Part shown: in pieces, positions 14,418 through 21,735 of the stretch | Layout: each line of letters starts with the position of its first letter | Numbering within the stretch: position 1 is the first letter of the stretch | Source: Mycobacterium sp. | GTDB lineage: Bacteria; Actinomycetota; Actinomycetes; Mycobacteriales; Mycobacteriaceae | Direction: 5' to 3' | NCBI RefSeq assembly: GCF_002863225.1 | Contig: NZ_PKEK01000068.1 | Coordinates: forward strand, 1-38,619 | Length of the DNA: 38,619 nt | Made by a program: the position numbers and the translations under genes | The notes under the pieces: generated by a model | Told to the model about the DNA's origin: nothing | Databases searched by the model: none | What the model saw: the letters and a program-made list of their open reading frames with translations, nothing else

Positions 14418-17030
14418 ATGAGGGCAAGTGCTGAGGGTCTCAGTGGCGCCCGCGGTGAGGTGGCTGTTGAAGATCAGTTCCTAGGCCTCAATTGGGGTGT
14501 AGCGAAAAATCCGCGTGAGCACGATTTGGGTACCGATCTTTGGTTGATGGCCCGCGACGCCCGGCGCTTTGATCTGGGCGCATTGGTCGGTGCGCAGGCC
14601 AAGCGGGGTCCGTCGTGGTTCGAACGTCCCGAATACGGCGAGTCTGGTGAAGTGGTGGGCTGGTGGCACCCGGATACTGATCGGCATTTTAAATACTGGA
14701 CCGAGCATCGCGTTCCGCACATTCTCGTGCTGCACGATCCAGATACGTTGGTTTCGTATTGGGTGCATGTGACCGCTGACAAGGTAGTCGATACGGGCAA
14801 GAAAGCGAAAATCTTTGTTCCCCAACATCAAACGGTAGACGTCGACCACGTAGACCAGCTTCTGGAAGTGGCCGTCGGAGATCGAGAATACCTTGGTTGG
14901 GAAGGAAGCGCCTGGCATCGGCGGGCCATCGCGCGTGAGGACCGACTGCGGTATGCGCTGCTGACGCCGCGCCTTATTTCTCCGCGGCCGAGCAGCACCG
15001 GTGACGCCTTGGCTCCCGAGGAAGCGTTGGCCATCCTGGTCGAGATGCGGCTTCGCGAGCTGGAGCCGTCGCCGTTGTCGTATCAGATGACGCGTGCACC
15101 AGATTTGCAGGAGTGTAGGGATTCCGGGGATTGGTGGTGGCGGTTTTATGCCGCCACCTTTGATGTTCTGGTCGGCGGCCATGACATTGCAGTGCTCACG
15201 GGGCTCATCGACGGCGACGAGGTTGAGCCGTTTGAGCAAGCAGCGGCGGCCGCGGTTGCTGCAGCGATATTCATCGAGCTTGGTCAGCCGGAGCGAGGCT
15301 TCGAGCTCGTCACCGCCTTGATCGACGCTGACCGTTGCGAGCCTGTCGACCATTACTGGTTGGTGATGCACCGTGCGCGGTGCTTGAGTGAACTTGGTCG
15401 ACTCGACGATGCACAAGCCCAGGCGATCGAAGTTCAGGGACTGCGCGCGTCATCGCGTAGCGATCCCACGGCGATGTCATTGGTCGGAGCGTCGTCCGGT
15501 TTGATCATCGCGACCAGTTGGGGAATCGGTTCGGAGCCACAGGGTTTCGCCGACGCGGCAGCGGGTCGCGATACCCATGCGGCGTGGTGGCGCACCCAGG
15601 AAGTCGCGTGGGGTCTGCAATATCAGGCCGACGAAGATTTCCGCGGGTGGGCGAAAGACACCGCCGGCGTCGCGTTCGGTGTCTCCGATCAGACTTGGCG
15701 CCACCTTCGCACCGCATCGCTTATTAGCGGATTCGGTGCCGATGAGTCTGCGTGGCGAAGCATTCATGCTCAACTGGCCCGCCGGGAACTCACGACCAAC
15801 GACGGCAGTGCGGCCGACGTCAGGTCGGCCCTGACGTCGATGCGTGTGGCCGGCGATGATGACGACATTGAATTAGCTGTCGACCGCCTGCTGCAGATCG
15901 GTCCTGTGTCAGCGGTGAAAGACGTCGCTCGCACGATCAACCTCGATGAGACGACCAGGACTTCCCTGCTTGCCGACATCAAGTTCGTCGAGCACGCTGC
16001 CGATGTCCTCGATGCTGCTGATGCAGATCGCCACGCGCAGTGGGCGATACGTGTCTTGAAAGATACCTCGATCGTCACTGAACGGTGGCGACCCACGTTC
16101 GTTGTTCCGATCTATGTTTTGCAGATGTTGACCGAGATCACCGCCGTGGTTTCTCCCACGGTACTGCGCGAAGTCATTGATTACGTGACCACGCTTGCCC
16201 CGGTAACGGATGCAACCTGGGGGCAGGGTCTGTCTCGTGTGGTAGCGAGTGTTCCTGAATCGGGTTGGACCACTGAGGATCTGGACAAGCTGGAATCGCG
16301 AGAAGGTGACGAGTTCCAATTCGCGGGAGCGCTCACGGCCGTTCTGGCGACGGCCAAACCTGTATTCCGCCAGGGGCTCCTGACGAAGATCGCCGACGGT
16401 CATCTCCCGACGCTGGCTGCCTGGGGTCCTATCGAAGACCTGCCCGACGATACTGCTGCCGCGTTGGCCCGCACCCTGGTTGAGAAGATATCGATCCAGA
16501 TTACCCAACTTCAGGGCAACGCAGCCTCGTTCCCGCCGAGCGACCTCGCCGGAACCCTTGCATGTGTGAACGTGACGCACCCCCAGCACGCGAATTGGCA
16601 GCCAGTCATCGATTTCCTGCGCAGCCGCACACAGTTCACCCAATATCTGGAGTGCACGCTTCACACCCTCCGTCGCATCGGTCCCCGCATTCCCGACGCC
16701 GCCGCCGAGCAACTAGAACCCGTTGTGCATGACCTTATGACTAACGAGGTGCCGTCGTTCACTGGACCCGATGTGCGCGCTGCCGCAGCCAGTGCATTGG
16801 CCTTCTTCCGGCCTGACGCCATCTCCGGCGAGGAGTTTCGGAACATGCTGTGCGGCAACGGCAGCCTACGGGTCGCCGCTGCATTCGTTATCGCCGCCAA
16901 AAAGCAGCCGACCCAGATCAATCTGTTCGCGGCACTCGCTCTTGATCGACACCCGCCTGTGCGTGCGACGGTTGCAAACTGCCTCGCGTACTGGGTCGCC
17001 CCGGGGCGTCGCTGTCGAAGTGGCGCTTGA
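14418..17030 (+). CDS. DUF4365 nuclease-domain plus helical-repeat protein, 3' frameshifted
   Basis: Start ATG 14418 is preferred; ATG 14343 lies inside the repeat region and has no ribosome site. Residues about 15-155 match DUF4365, a PD-(D/E)XK-like domain: E18 (VAVEDQFLGLNWGVA), D40 in HDLGTDLWL, Q60-x-K62 in GAQAKRG, and later HRVPHILVLHD. The remaining ~700 residues are helical repeats of HEAT/TPR type. Residues before the stop at 17030 (WVAPGRRCRSGA) are out of frame: skipping one base within CCCCGGGG (16999-17006) continues naturally to 17208. DUF4365 genes are frequent in anti-phage islands, so a defence effector is likely. Base composition is visibly more AT-rich than the preceding operon, suggesting separate acquisition. 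Confidence 0.75.
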   Translation: MRASAEGLSGARGEVAVEDQFLGLNWGVAKNPREHDLGTDLWLMARDARRFDLGALVGAQAKRGPSWFERPEYGESGEVVGWWHPDTDRHFKYWTEHRVPHILVLHDPDTLVSYWVHVTADKVVDTGKKAKIFVPQHQTVDVDHVDQLLEVAVGDREYLGWEGSAWHRRAIAREDRLRYALLTPRLISPRPSSTGDALAPEEALAILVEMRLRELEPSPLSYQMTRAPDLQECRDSGDWWWRFYAATFDVLVGGHDIAVLTGLIDGDEVEPFEQAAAAAVAAAIFIELGQPERGFELVTALIDADRCEPVDHYWLVMHRARCLSELGRLDDAQAQAIEVQGLRASSRSDPTAMSLVGASSGLIIATSWGIGSEPQGFADAAAGRDTHAAWWRTQEVAWGLQYQADEDFRGWAKDTAGVAFGVSDQTWRHLRTASLISGFGADESAWRSIHAQLARRELTTNDGSAADVRSALTSMRVAGDDDDIELAVDRLLQIGPVSAVKDVARTINLDETTRTSLLADIKFVEHAADVLDAADADRHAQWAIRVLKDTSIVTERWRPTFVVPIYVLQMLTEITAVVSPTVLREVIDYVTTLAPVTDATWGQGLSRVVASVPESGWTTEDLDKLESREGDEFQFAGALTAVLATAKPVFRQGLLTKIADGHLPTLAAWGPIEDLPDDTAAALARTLVEKISIQITQLQGNAASFPPSDLAGTLACVNVTHPQHANWQPVIDFLRSRTQFTQYLECTLHTLRRIGPRIPDAAAEQLEPVVHDLMTNEVPSFTGPDVRAAAASALAFFRPDAISGEEFRNMLCGNGSLRVAAAFVIAAKKQPTQINLFAALALDRHPPVRATVANCLAYWVAPGRRCRSGA

Positions 17031-17208
17031 GCTTCTGCAACGCACTATTGCTTCGTCGGGCACTCAAGTCCCGCGAATGATCGCCGCCGGCATGAGCGGC
17101 GCCAAAACGACACCCGCCGTCGTACGACTAGCTGGCCTCCTTAGAGACAACCCGTCCTGGTATGTCAGATCCATTAGTGCCCAGCACCTTAACGGCGGAT
17201 TAGTGTGA
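17004..17208 (+). pseudogene. Displaced C-terminal end of the DUF4365 protein
   Basis: In the +1 frame relative to the gene at 14418, coding continues with GVAVEVALELLQRTIASS, then PRMIAAGMSGAKTTPA and NPSWYVRSISAQHL, ending at 17208. This is a typical HEAT-repeat terminus in the same style as the upstream repeats (compare DRHPPVRATVANCLAYW just before the break). One extra base at the CCCCGGGG run explains the shift. Either the gene is mutated, the assembly has an error, or ribosomes slip at the run. Confidence 0.7.
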
Positions 17209-17544
17209 CCACGCGCTAGCTGCTTTAAGTCTGTGTTGGAGGGCCCGCTGCGACTGCCTGATTCCGCTGCCGCGGAAAAAAAGCAGTTCTTCTGAGCCTT
17301 TAAACAGATCGATCAAATGCGGGCAGCATCAGCTTCGACCATGCGGGCACAAGACTTCCCAAGATTGGCAATAATTACCTCAGCCGGGCATTATCACCGC
17401 CCACGGTAATACCGTTGTCGCGCAGCATGTTTCGAGATAAAGATCGGATCTCAGCTTAATGGCAAACGCGCTTAACCGCTGGTGCGCGGGATGCCCACCT
17501 CTCACTATCGGATGTAGCGGAAAGAGATGGCCGAGAGAGGCGAT
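17209..17544. promoter_or_regulatory. Intergenic region upstream of the Tn7-like operon with a direct repeat
   Basis: No gene is seen. ATGCGGGCA occurs at 17317-17325 and again at 17341-17349, 24 bases apart. In Tn7-like elements the transposon end with repeated TnsB sites usually lies directly upstream of tnsA, so these may be binding sites. No terminal TGT dinucleotide, inverted partner or target duplication could be fixed. Confidence 0.3.
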
Positions 17545-18297
17545 ATGCCACATACATTACCGCGCGCTCCGTCGCGCGACTCCGATTCAGTCAAGCTGAG
17601 TCTGCGCTCCGCCGACGACGGCGAGATAATCCACATACCGCCTTGGACACTCACGCCAGCATTGATGGCTGACACCCAACCCTTTAGGAAGTTCCGGTCG
17701 TATAAAGGCCAGCAGCACTATTCAGGAACCTACTGGTCTTCGACCGAGTCTGGCCATGTCATCTACGAGTCTCGGCTTGAGTTGAGCAGACTGCTGGTCG
17801 CAGACTTCGACCCGACGGTGGACCGTATCTACTCCCAGCCGTTGATGATTCGAGCCAGGATAGACGAACGTGCGCGCCGGCATATCCCGGACTACTTGCT
17901 AGTTCGCGGCACGGATCTCACGTTCGTTGCCGTCAAACCTCGGGACCGTCTTGATGTCCCGAAAGTCGCAGAGACTCTTGCCTGGGTAGGTGAGGTGGTC
18001 GAGTCATGCGGGTGGGGTTTCGAGGTGGCCAGCGAGCAAGCGCAGCCGTATTTCGACAACGTGCGCTTCCTTGCGGGCTACCGGCGCAAGCAGACGATTT
18101 CAGGTGAAGCGCTCGCTCAGCTGCGCGCAATAGCTCTGCCCGGGCTGACATTCGGCGAAGCGGTCCGCGGCGCTTCGGCACCCGAGCCGTTGGTCCGCGC
18201 CGCTTTGTTGCACTTGCTGTGGACGCACGAGATAACGACGAATCTGTCTTTCGTTCTTAGTGATAAATCACTGCTGGCTTCTGGAGGCCGGCAATGA
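17545..18297 (+). CDS. tnsA: TnsA-like endonuclease subunit of a Tn7-like transposase
   Basis: 250 residues from ATG 17545, with GAGAGAGG four bases upstream; ATG 17527 is possible but poorly spaced. The TnsA N-terminal nuclease pattern is present: HVIYESRLELSRLLVADFDP (E75 and E79), YSQPLMIRA, RRHIPD116YLLV and FVAVK131PRDRL, giving an E/D/K active site. The rest is a helical C-terminal domain (AETLAWVGEVVE, then an all-alpha end). TnsA cuts the 5' transposon strands while TnsB cuts the 3' strands, giving cut-and-paste movement. Tn7 TnsA is 273 residues, so the length fits. Its stop overlaps the next start (ATGA), beginning a coupled operon. Confidence 0.8.
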   Translation: MPHTLPRAPSRDSDSVKLSLRSADDGEIIHIPPWTLTPALMADTQPFRKFRSYKGQQHYSGTYWSSTESGHVIYESRLELSRLLVADFDPTVDRIYSQPLMIRARIDERARRHIPDYLLVRGTDLTFVAVKPRDRLDVPKVAETLAWVGEVVESCGWGFEVASEQAQPYFDNVRFLAGYRRKQTISGEALAQLRAIALPGLTFGEAVRGASAPEPLVRAALLHLLWTHEITTNLSFVLSDKSLLASGGRQ

Positions 18298-18512
18298 GCT
18301 GCGCTAGAGCGTATCTGGCTATTGGCACGCGCGTTGTGATCGACGGTGAGATCTTCGAGATGACACAGTTCCTGCTGAGGCCCACAGGCGCCGAGTTGAT
18401 TCTGACCGAAGCGACGTCGGCGCACCGAAGGACGTTGGCGGCGCTACTGACCAGCGACAGAGCAACGTTACTCGCCGATAAGGCATCTGCTACGGACGAA
18501 GACTTAAAATGA
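18294..18512 (+). CDS. Stand-alone copy of the TnsB N-terminal domain
   Basis: 72 residues (MSCARAYLAIGTRVVIDGE...) lying between tnsA and tnsB with ATGA overlaps on both sides. It aligns without gaps to the first ~70 residues of the TnsB encoded right after it; by eye 34 of the first 62 positions are identical, including IGTRV, DGEIF, ALLT and DR. This domain is a small beta-rich unit and the protein contains nothing else. The duplication is old, since the DNA has diverged. It may modulate TnsB by mimicking its N-terminal contact surface, bind DNA, or act as an assembly factor. I know of no named gene of this kind. Confidence 0.7.
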   Translation: MSCARAYLAIGTRVVIDGEIFEMTQFLLRPTGAELILTEATSAHRRTLAALLTSDRATLLADKASATDEDLK

Positions 18513-20647
18513 GTTGGGCTGGAATACGTTTGGGCATCGGTACTCGTGTCAGATTCGATGGCGAGATCTTCCAGATCACCGAGTGGCTGCCGGGAACCAC
18601 GGGCACCGAGGTCGTTCTGGCCGGAGCAACCTCGGTGTGCCGGATGTCGTTGGTGGCGCTTCTGACCGGCGACCGCGTCAAGCTGCTGCCCGACCAACCG
18701 GGCCCGCGCCCCGATGACTCGACCGCGCCGGTAGCGATCACGCTCCTGGGGCTCAGCAAAGGCGAGATGGCACAGGTGCGCCGCCGTGCGGAGCATGTTC
18801 GTGAGCTTCTCACCGGATACCGTTCGGGCAGTGAGGAAATCGCACTCATAGACGAGCCTCGCCCGGAGTTCAATCCTTCCGTACCGCTGATGACCAAGTA
18901 CGCGACAATGGCTACCGAACTGGGAGTAGATGCCCGCACGGTGCGGCGGTGGGTCAGGTCGTACATCGAAAGCGGCGAGGCCGGCCTAGCCTCGGACTGG
19001 ACACGGGTGCCCCGCCACATCGACCCACGATGGTCAGAAGCTGCCGAACAAATCATGTTCGAACACAGCGAGGAATCGAAACCCTCAAAAGCTGCGGTCA
19101 TTTTCCACACGATGAAGCGTCTCGACCGGCTCTTCGGGAAAGGAGAAGTTCAAGAGCCCTCCCGTGCAACGGCTTACCGCGAGCTAGAGCGCCTCGAAAA
19201 GAAGCATCCGTTATTTGGTGGCACGACCAAACGCAACCGTGAGATCGCAGAGCGACCCAGGCGGCGGTACGGCAAGCTGCGCCCCAGCAGACCAGGGGAG
19301 TGCGTCATCCTCGACACGACGCCACTTGACGTATTTGCTCTCGACCCCAAGACACTCAAGTGGGTGCGCGTCGAGCTCACCGTGGCAATGGACTGGTACA
19401 CCCGCTGCATCGTCGGGCTGCGGCTAACACCGGTATCGACAAAAGCCGTTGACGCGGCCGCCGTGATGTATCAGATCATGCGCCCAAATGCAGCATGCGA
19501 CAGCTGGCCCGACTACGCCGTCTGGCCCGAGCACGGCATGCCACGCTGCGTCCTCGTCGATCCAAACCAGTTCACCCGCAACGGAGAAGCCACAGCAACA
19601 CCGGCCATGAATCCCGAAGCGATCGTGATCGATCACGGCAAAATCTATGTCTCAGAACACGTCTGCAGTGTGTGCCAACGACTCGGCATCTCCATACAAC
19701 CCGCCCGCGTCCGGGTAGGTCGTGACAAGGGACCACTCGAGCGGTTCTTCCGCACGGTCCGCGAGGGACTGCTGCAGTACTTGCCCGGCTACAAAGGGCC
19801 AGACATCAACGCTCGCGGTCTCGACGTCGAAGGCCAGGCGTTCTTTTACATCGACCAACTGGAAGCGATCCTGCGCGAGTGGGTTGCGACCGTGTACCAC
19901 CACAGGAAGCACAGATCGCTGTTCGACCCGCTCCACCGCGACGGGACAGTCACCATCAGCCCCGCTCAGATGTACGCCCATGGGATCACTCGCGCCGGCT
20001 ACATCGAGGTGCCCGCGGACCCGCAGTTGGCATACGAGTTCCTTAAAGTCGAAGCCCGAACCATTCAACACCACGGTGTGCAGCGGGACTCGCTCATCTA
20101 CAAAGCCAAGCCCGACGACGACATCTTGATCCAACTGTGCAACATGGAAGGCCCTTATCGGGACCCGCTCAAACACCTTTGGCCCATCCACGTCGACACC
20201 GACGACGTCACCCACATCTACATCCGCCACCCCGGCACCCGCCGCTGGCACGAGCTGGACTGGGAGTACGCCACCGAGTACCCGATGGCGTTCAGCGACG
20301 AAGGGCTGCGCTACTTCCGCAAGATCATCTTGGACAAGCACGGATTCGTCGATGACAGATTAGCCCTCGACGCGATGTTCACTCGCTGGAACCTGGGCAT
20401 CGGCCTGAGCCCGAAAGAGCGGCGGATGGCACTGCGCATGTCACGTGAAGACGCCGCCTTGAGCCATCAAGCCGACACCGACGAGGCCGACGTCGTGCTC
20501 GGCCTCCCATCGGTAAAGGTTGCAGTCACAACGGATTCCGCACTTGACGTGAGCCCTGTCGCGGAACCCGTCACCGAACTCGGCGACGACGACAGCGACG
20601 ACGACCTCGAAGATGACTACCAAGTCGACAACCTGGAGTGGACATGA
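18509..20647 (+). CDS. tnsB: TnsB-like DDE transposase
   Basis: 712 residues, close to Tn7 TnsB (702). An N-terminal small domain (1-70, shared with the preceding gene) is followed by an HTH (YATMATELGVDARTVRRWVR), a region with RATAYRELERLEKK, then the rve/DDE domain. D269 is in CVILDTTPLDVF, D375 is in IVIDHGKIYVS, and E411 is in KGPLERFFRTVRE, with 35 residues between the last two, as in retroviral-type integrases. A C-terminal Mu-type domain (HHRKHRSLFDPLHRDG, MYAHGIT) and an acidic tail end the protein. It joins the 3' ends of the transposon to target DNA. The overlap with tnsC (ATGA) points to coordinated production. Confidence 0.92.
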   Translation: MSWAGIRLGIGTRVRFDGEIFQITEWLPGTTGTEVVLAGATSVCRMSLVALLTGDRVKLLPDQPGPRPDDSTAPVAITLLGLSKGEMAQVRRRAEHVRELLTGYRSGSEEIALIDEPRPEFNPSVPLMTKYATMATELGVDARTVRRWVRSYIESGEAGLASDWTRVPRHIDPRWSEAAEQIMFEHSEESKPSKAAVIFHTMKRLDRLFGKGEVQEPSRATAYRELERLEKKHPLFGGTTKRNREIAERPRRRYGKLRPSRPGECVILDTTPLDVFALDPKTLKWVRVELTVAMDWYTRCIVGLRLTPVSTKAVDAAAVMYQIMRPNAACDSWPDYAVWPEHGMPRCVLVDPNQFTRNGEATATPAMNPEAIVIDHGKIYVSEHVCSVCQRLGISIQPARVRVGRDKGPLERFFRTVREGLLQYLPGYKGPDINARGLDVEGQAFFYIDQLEAILREWVATVYHHRKHRSLFDPLHRDGTVTISPAQMYAHGITRAGYIEVPADPQLAYEFLKVEARTIQHHGVQRDSLIYKAKPDDDILIQLCNMEGPYRDPLKHLWPIHVDTDDVTHIYIRHPGTRRWHELDWEYATEYPMAFSDEGLRYFRKIILDKHGFVDDRLALDAMFTRWNLGIGLSPKERRMALRMSREDAALSHQADTDEADVVLGLPSVKVAVTTDSALDVSPVAEPVTELGDDDSDDDLEDDYQVDNLEWT

Positions 20648-21729
20648 CCGATCTCGAGAACTACTGCGTCGGAACCAAAGAAGGTTGGGCCACATTCGTC
20701 AACGCCGAACCTGTCATTCAGCCCAAACGGTTGACGGTGCGACGACTGGCCGGCCTGTCATCGAAAGAACGCGCCGTCTACGACTTTCAGCGAGAACAGT
20801 GGCACGCCAACATGGGCACCCTGCGCACACCGAGAGTGCAGAAAGTCCTCGACGAACTGTGGATCATCCTGCGTAGCAACGTCCAACATGGCCACCGCGC
20901 GAAGGGCGGGATCGCACTCGAAGGCGACTCGTTCCTCGGAAAGACCACCCTGGTGGAACTGTTCTGCAAAGAATTCCACCTTCACCAACTCGCGCTCCAC
21001 GGCGAGCTGACCGAGGAGGGCGACGAACGGTGGCCAATCGCCTACGTCACGTTGACAGGCCACCCGTCCATGCGTGACGTCAACGCAGCGCTGCTGCACT
21101 ATTTTGCCCACCCGGGCAGCCGAGGAGCTTCCGGGGAGTTAGCACGGCGCGCCCTGGACACGTTCCTTAAATGCCATGTCCGGCTGCTGGTTATCGATGA
21201 CTTGCACTTTCTGCGGTGGGGCTACCGCGATGGATCCATCGTCAATAACCACCTGAAATATTTGGTGAACGAATTTCCCATCACGATGCTGATGGTCGGC
21301 ACCAACCTCACCGAGTTGGGTCTCTTTCGCAGCGGACGCAGCATGGGAAAGGCGGTATTGGGGCCGACCGCCCGTCGGACCACAAGCTTCCGCTTGGAGC
21401 CCTATCTCGATGACGACAGGGAGTGGCGCTCGGTCGTGCGTGCGATCGAGCGCAATCTCGTCCTGGCACGTCACAAGGACGGGACGTTGACCCATCAGCT
21501 CAGCGGCTACCTCCTCGATCGCAGCACCGGTTATCTGGGGTCGTTGACCGACTTGATCAATCGTGCGACCGTGCGCGCCAACATCACCGGGACCGAGGCG
21601 CTCACAGAAGAGGTTCTCGAGGCGACCGCTATCGACATCGCGGCAGAAAATGAGCGCGACGGTGCCGCGGCCCGCCGGCGCCACCGCGAACAAACCAAGA
21701 AGCGGCGAACCCGCCGACTTGCGGGGTGA
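20644..21729 (+). CDS. tnsC: TnsC-like AAA+ transposition regulator
   Basis: 361 residues. ATG 20644 overlaps the tnsB stop; GTG 20638 would add two residues. After a ~75-residue N-terminal part come Walker A EGDSFLGK100TTLVE and Walker B RLLVID185D186LHFL. A sensor region (TMLMVGTNLTELGLF) and a C-terminal lid (GYLGSLTDLINRATVRA) with a basic tail (RRRHREQTKKRRTRR) follow. TnsC/TniB ATPases form filaments on target DNA, bridge TniQ to TnsB, and impose target immunity. It is shorter than Tn7 TnsC and closer in size to TniB. Confidence 0.9.
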   Translation: MTDLENYCVGTKEGWATFVNAEPVIQPKRLTVRRLAGLSSKERAVYDFQREQWHANMGTLRTPRVQKVLDELWIILRSNVQHGHRAKGGIALEGDSFLGKTTLVELFCKEFHLHQLALHGELTEEGDERWPIAYVTLTGHPSMRDVNAALLHYFAHPGSRGASGELARRALDTFLKCHVRLLVIDDLHFLRWGYRDGSIVNNHLKYLVNEFPITMLMVGTNLTELGLFRSGRSMGKAVLGPTARRTTSFRLEPYLDDDREWRSVVRAIERNLVLARHKDGTLTHQLSGYLLDRSTGYLGSLTDLINRATVRANITGTEALTEEVLEATAIDIAAENERDGAAARRRHREQTKKRRTRRLAG

Positions 21730-21735
21730 GCGCCG

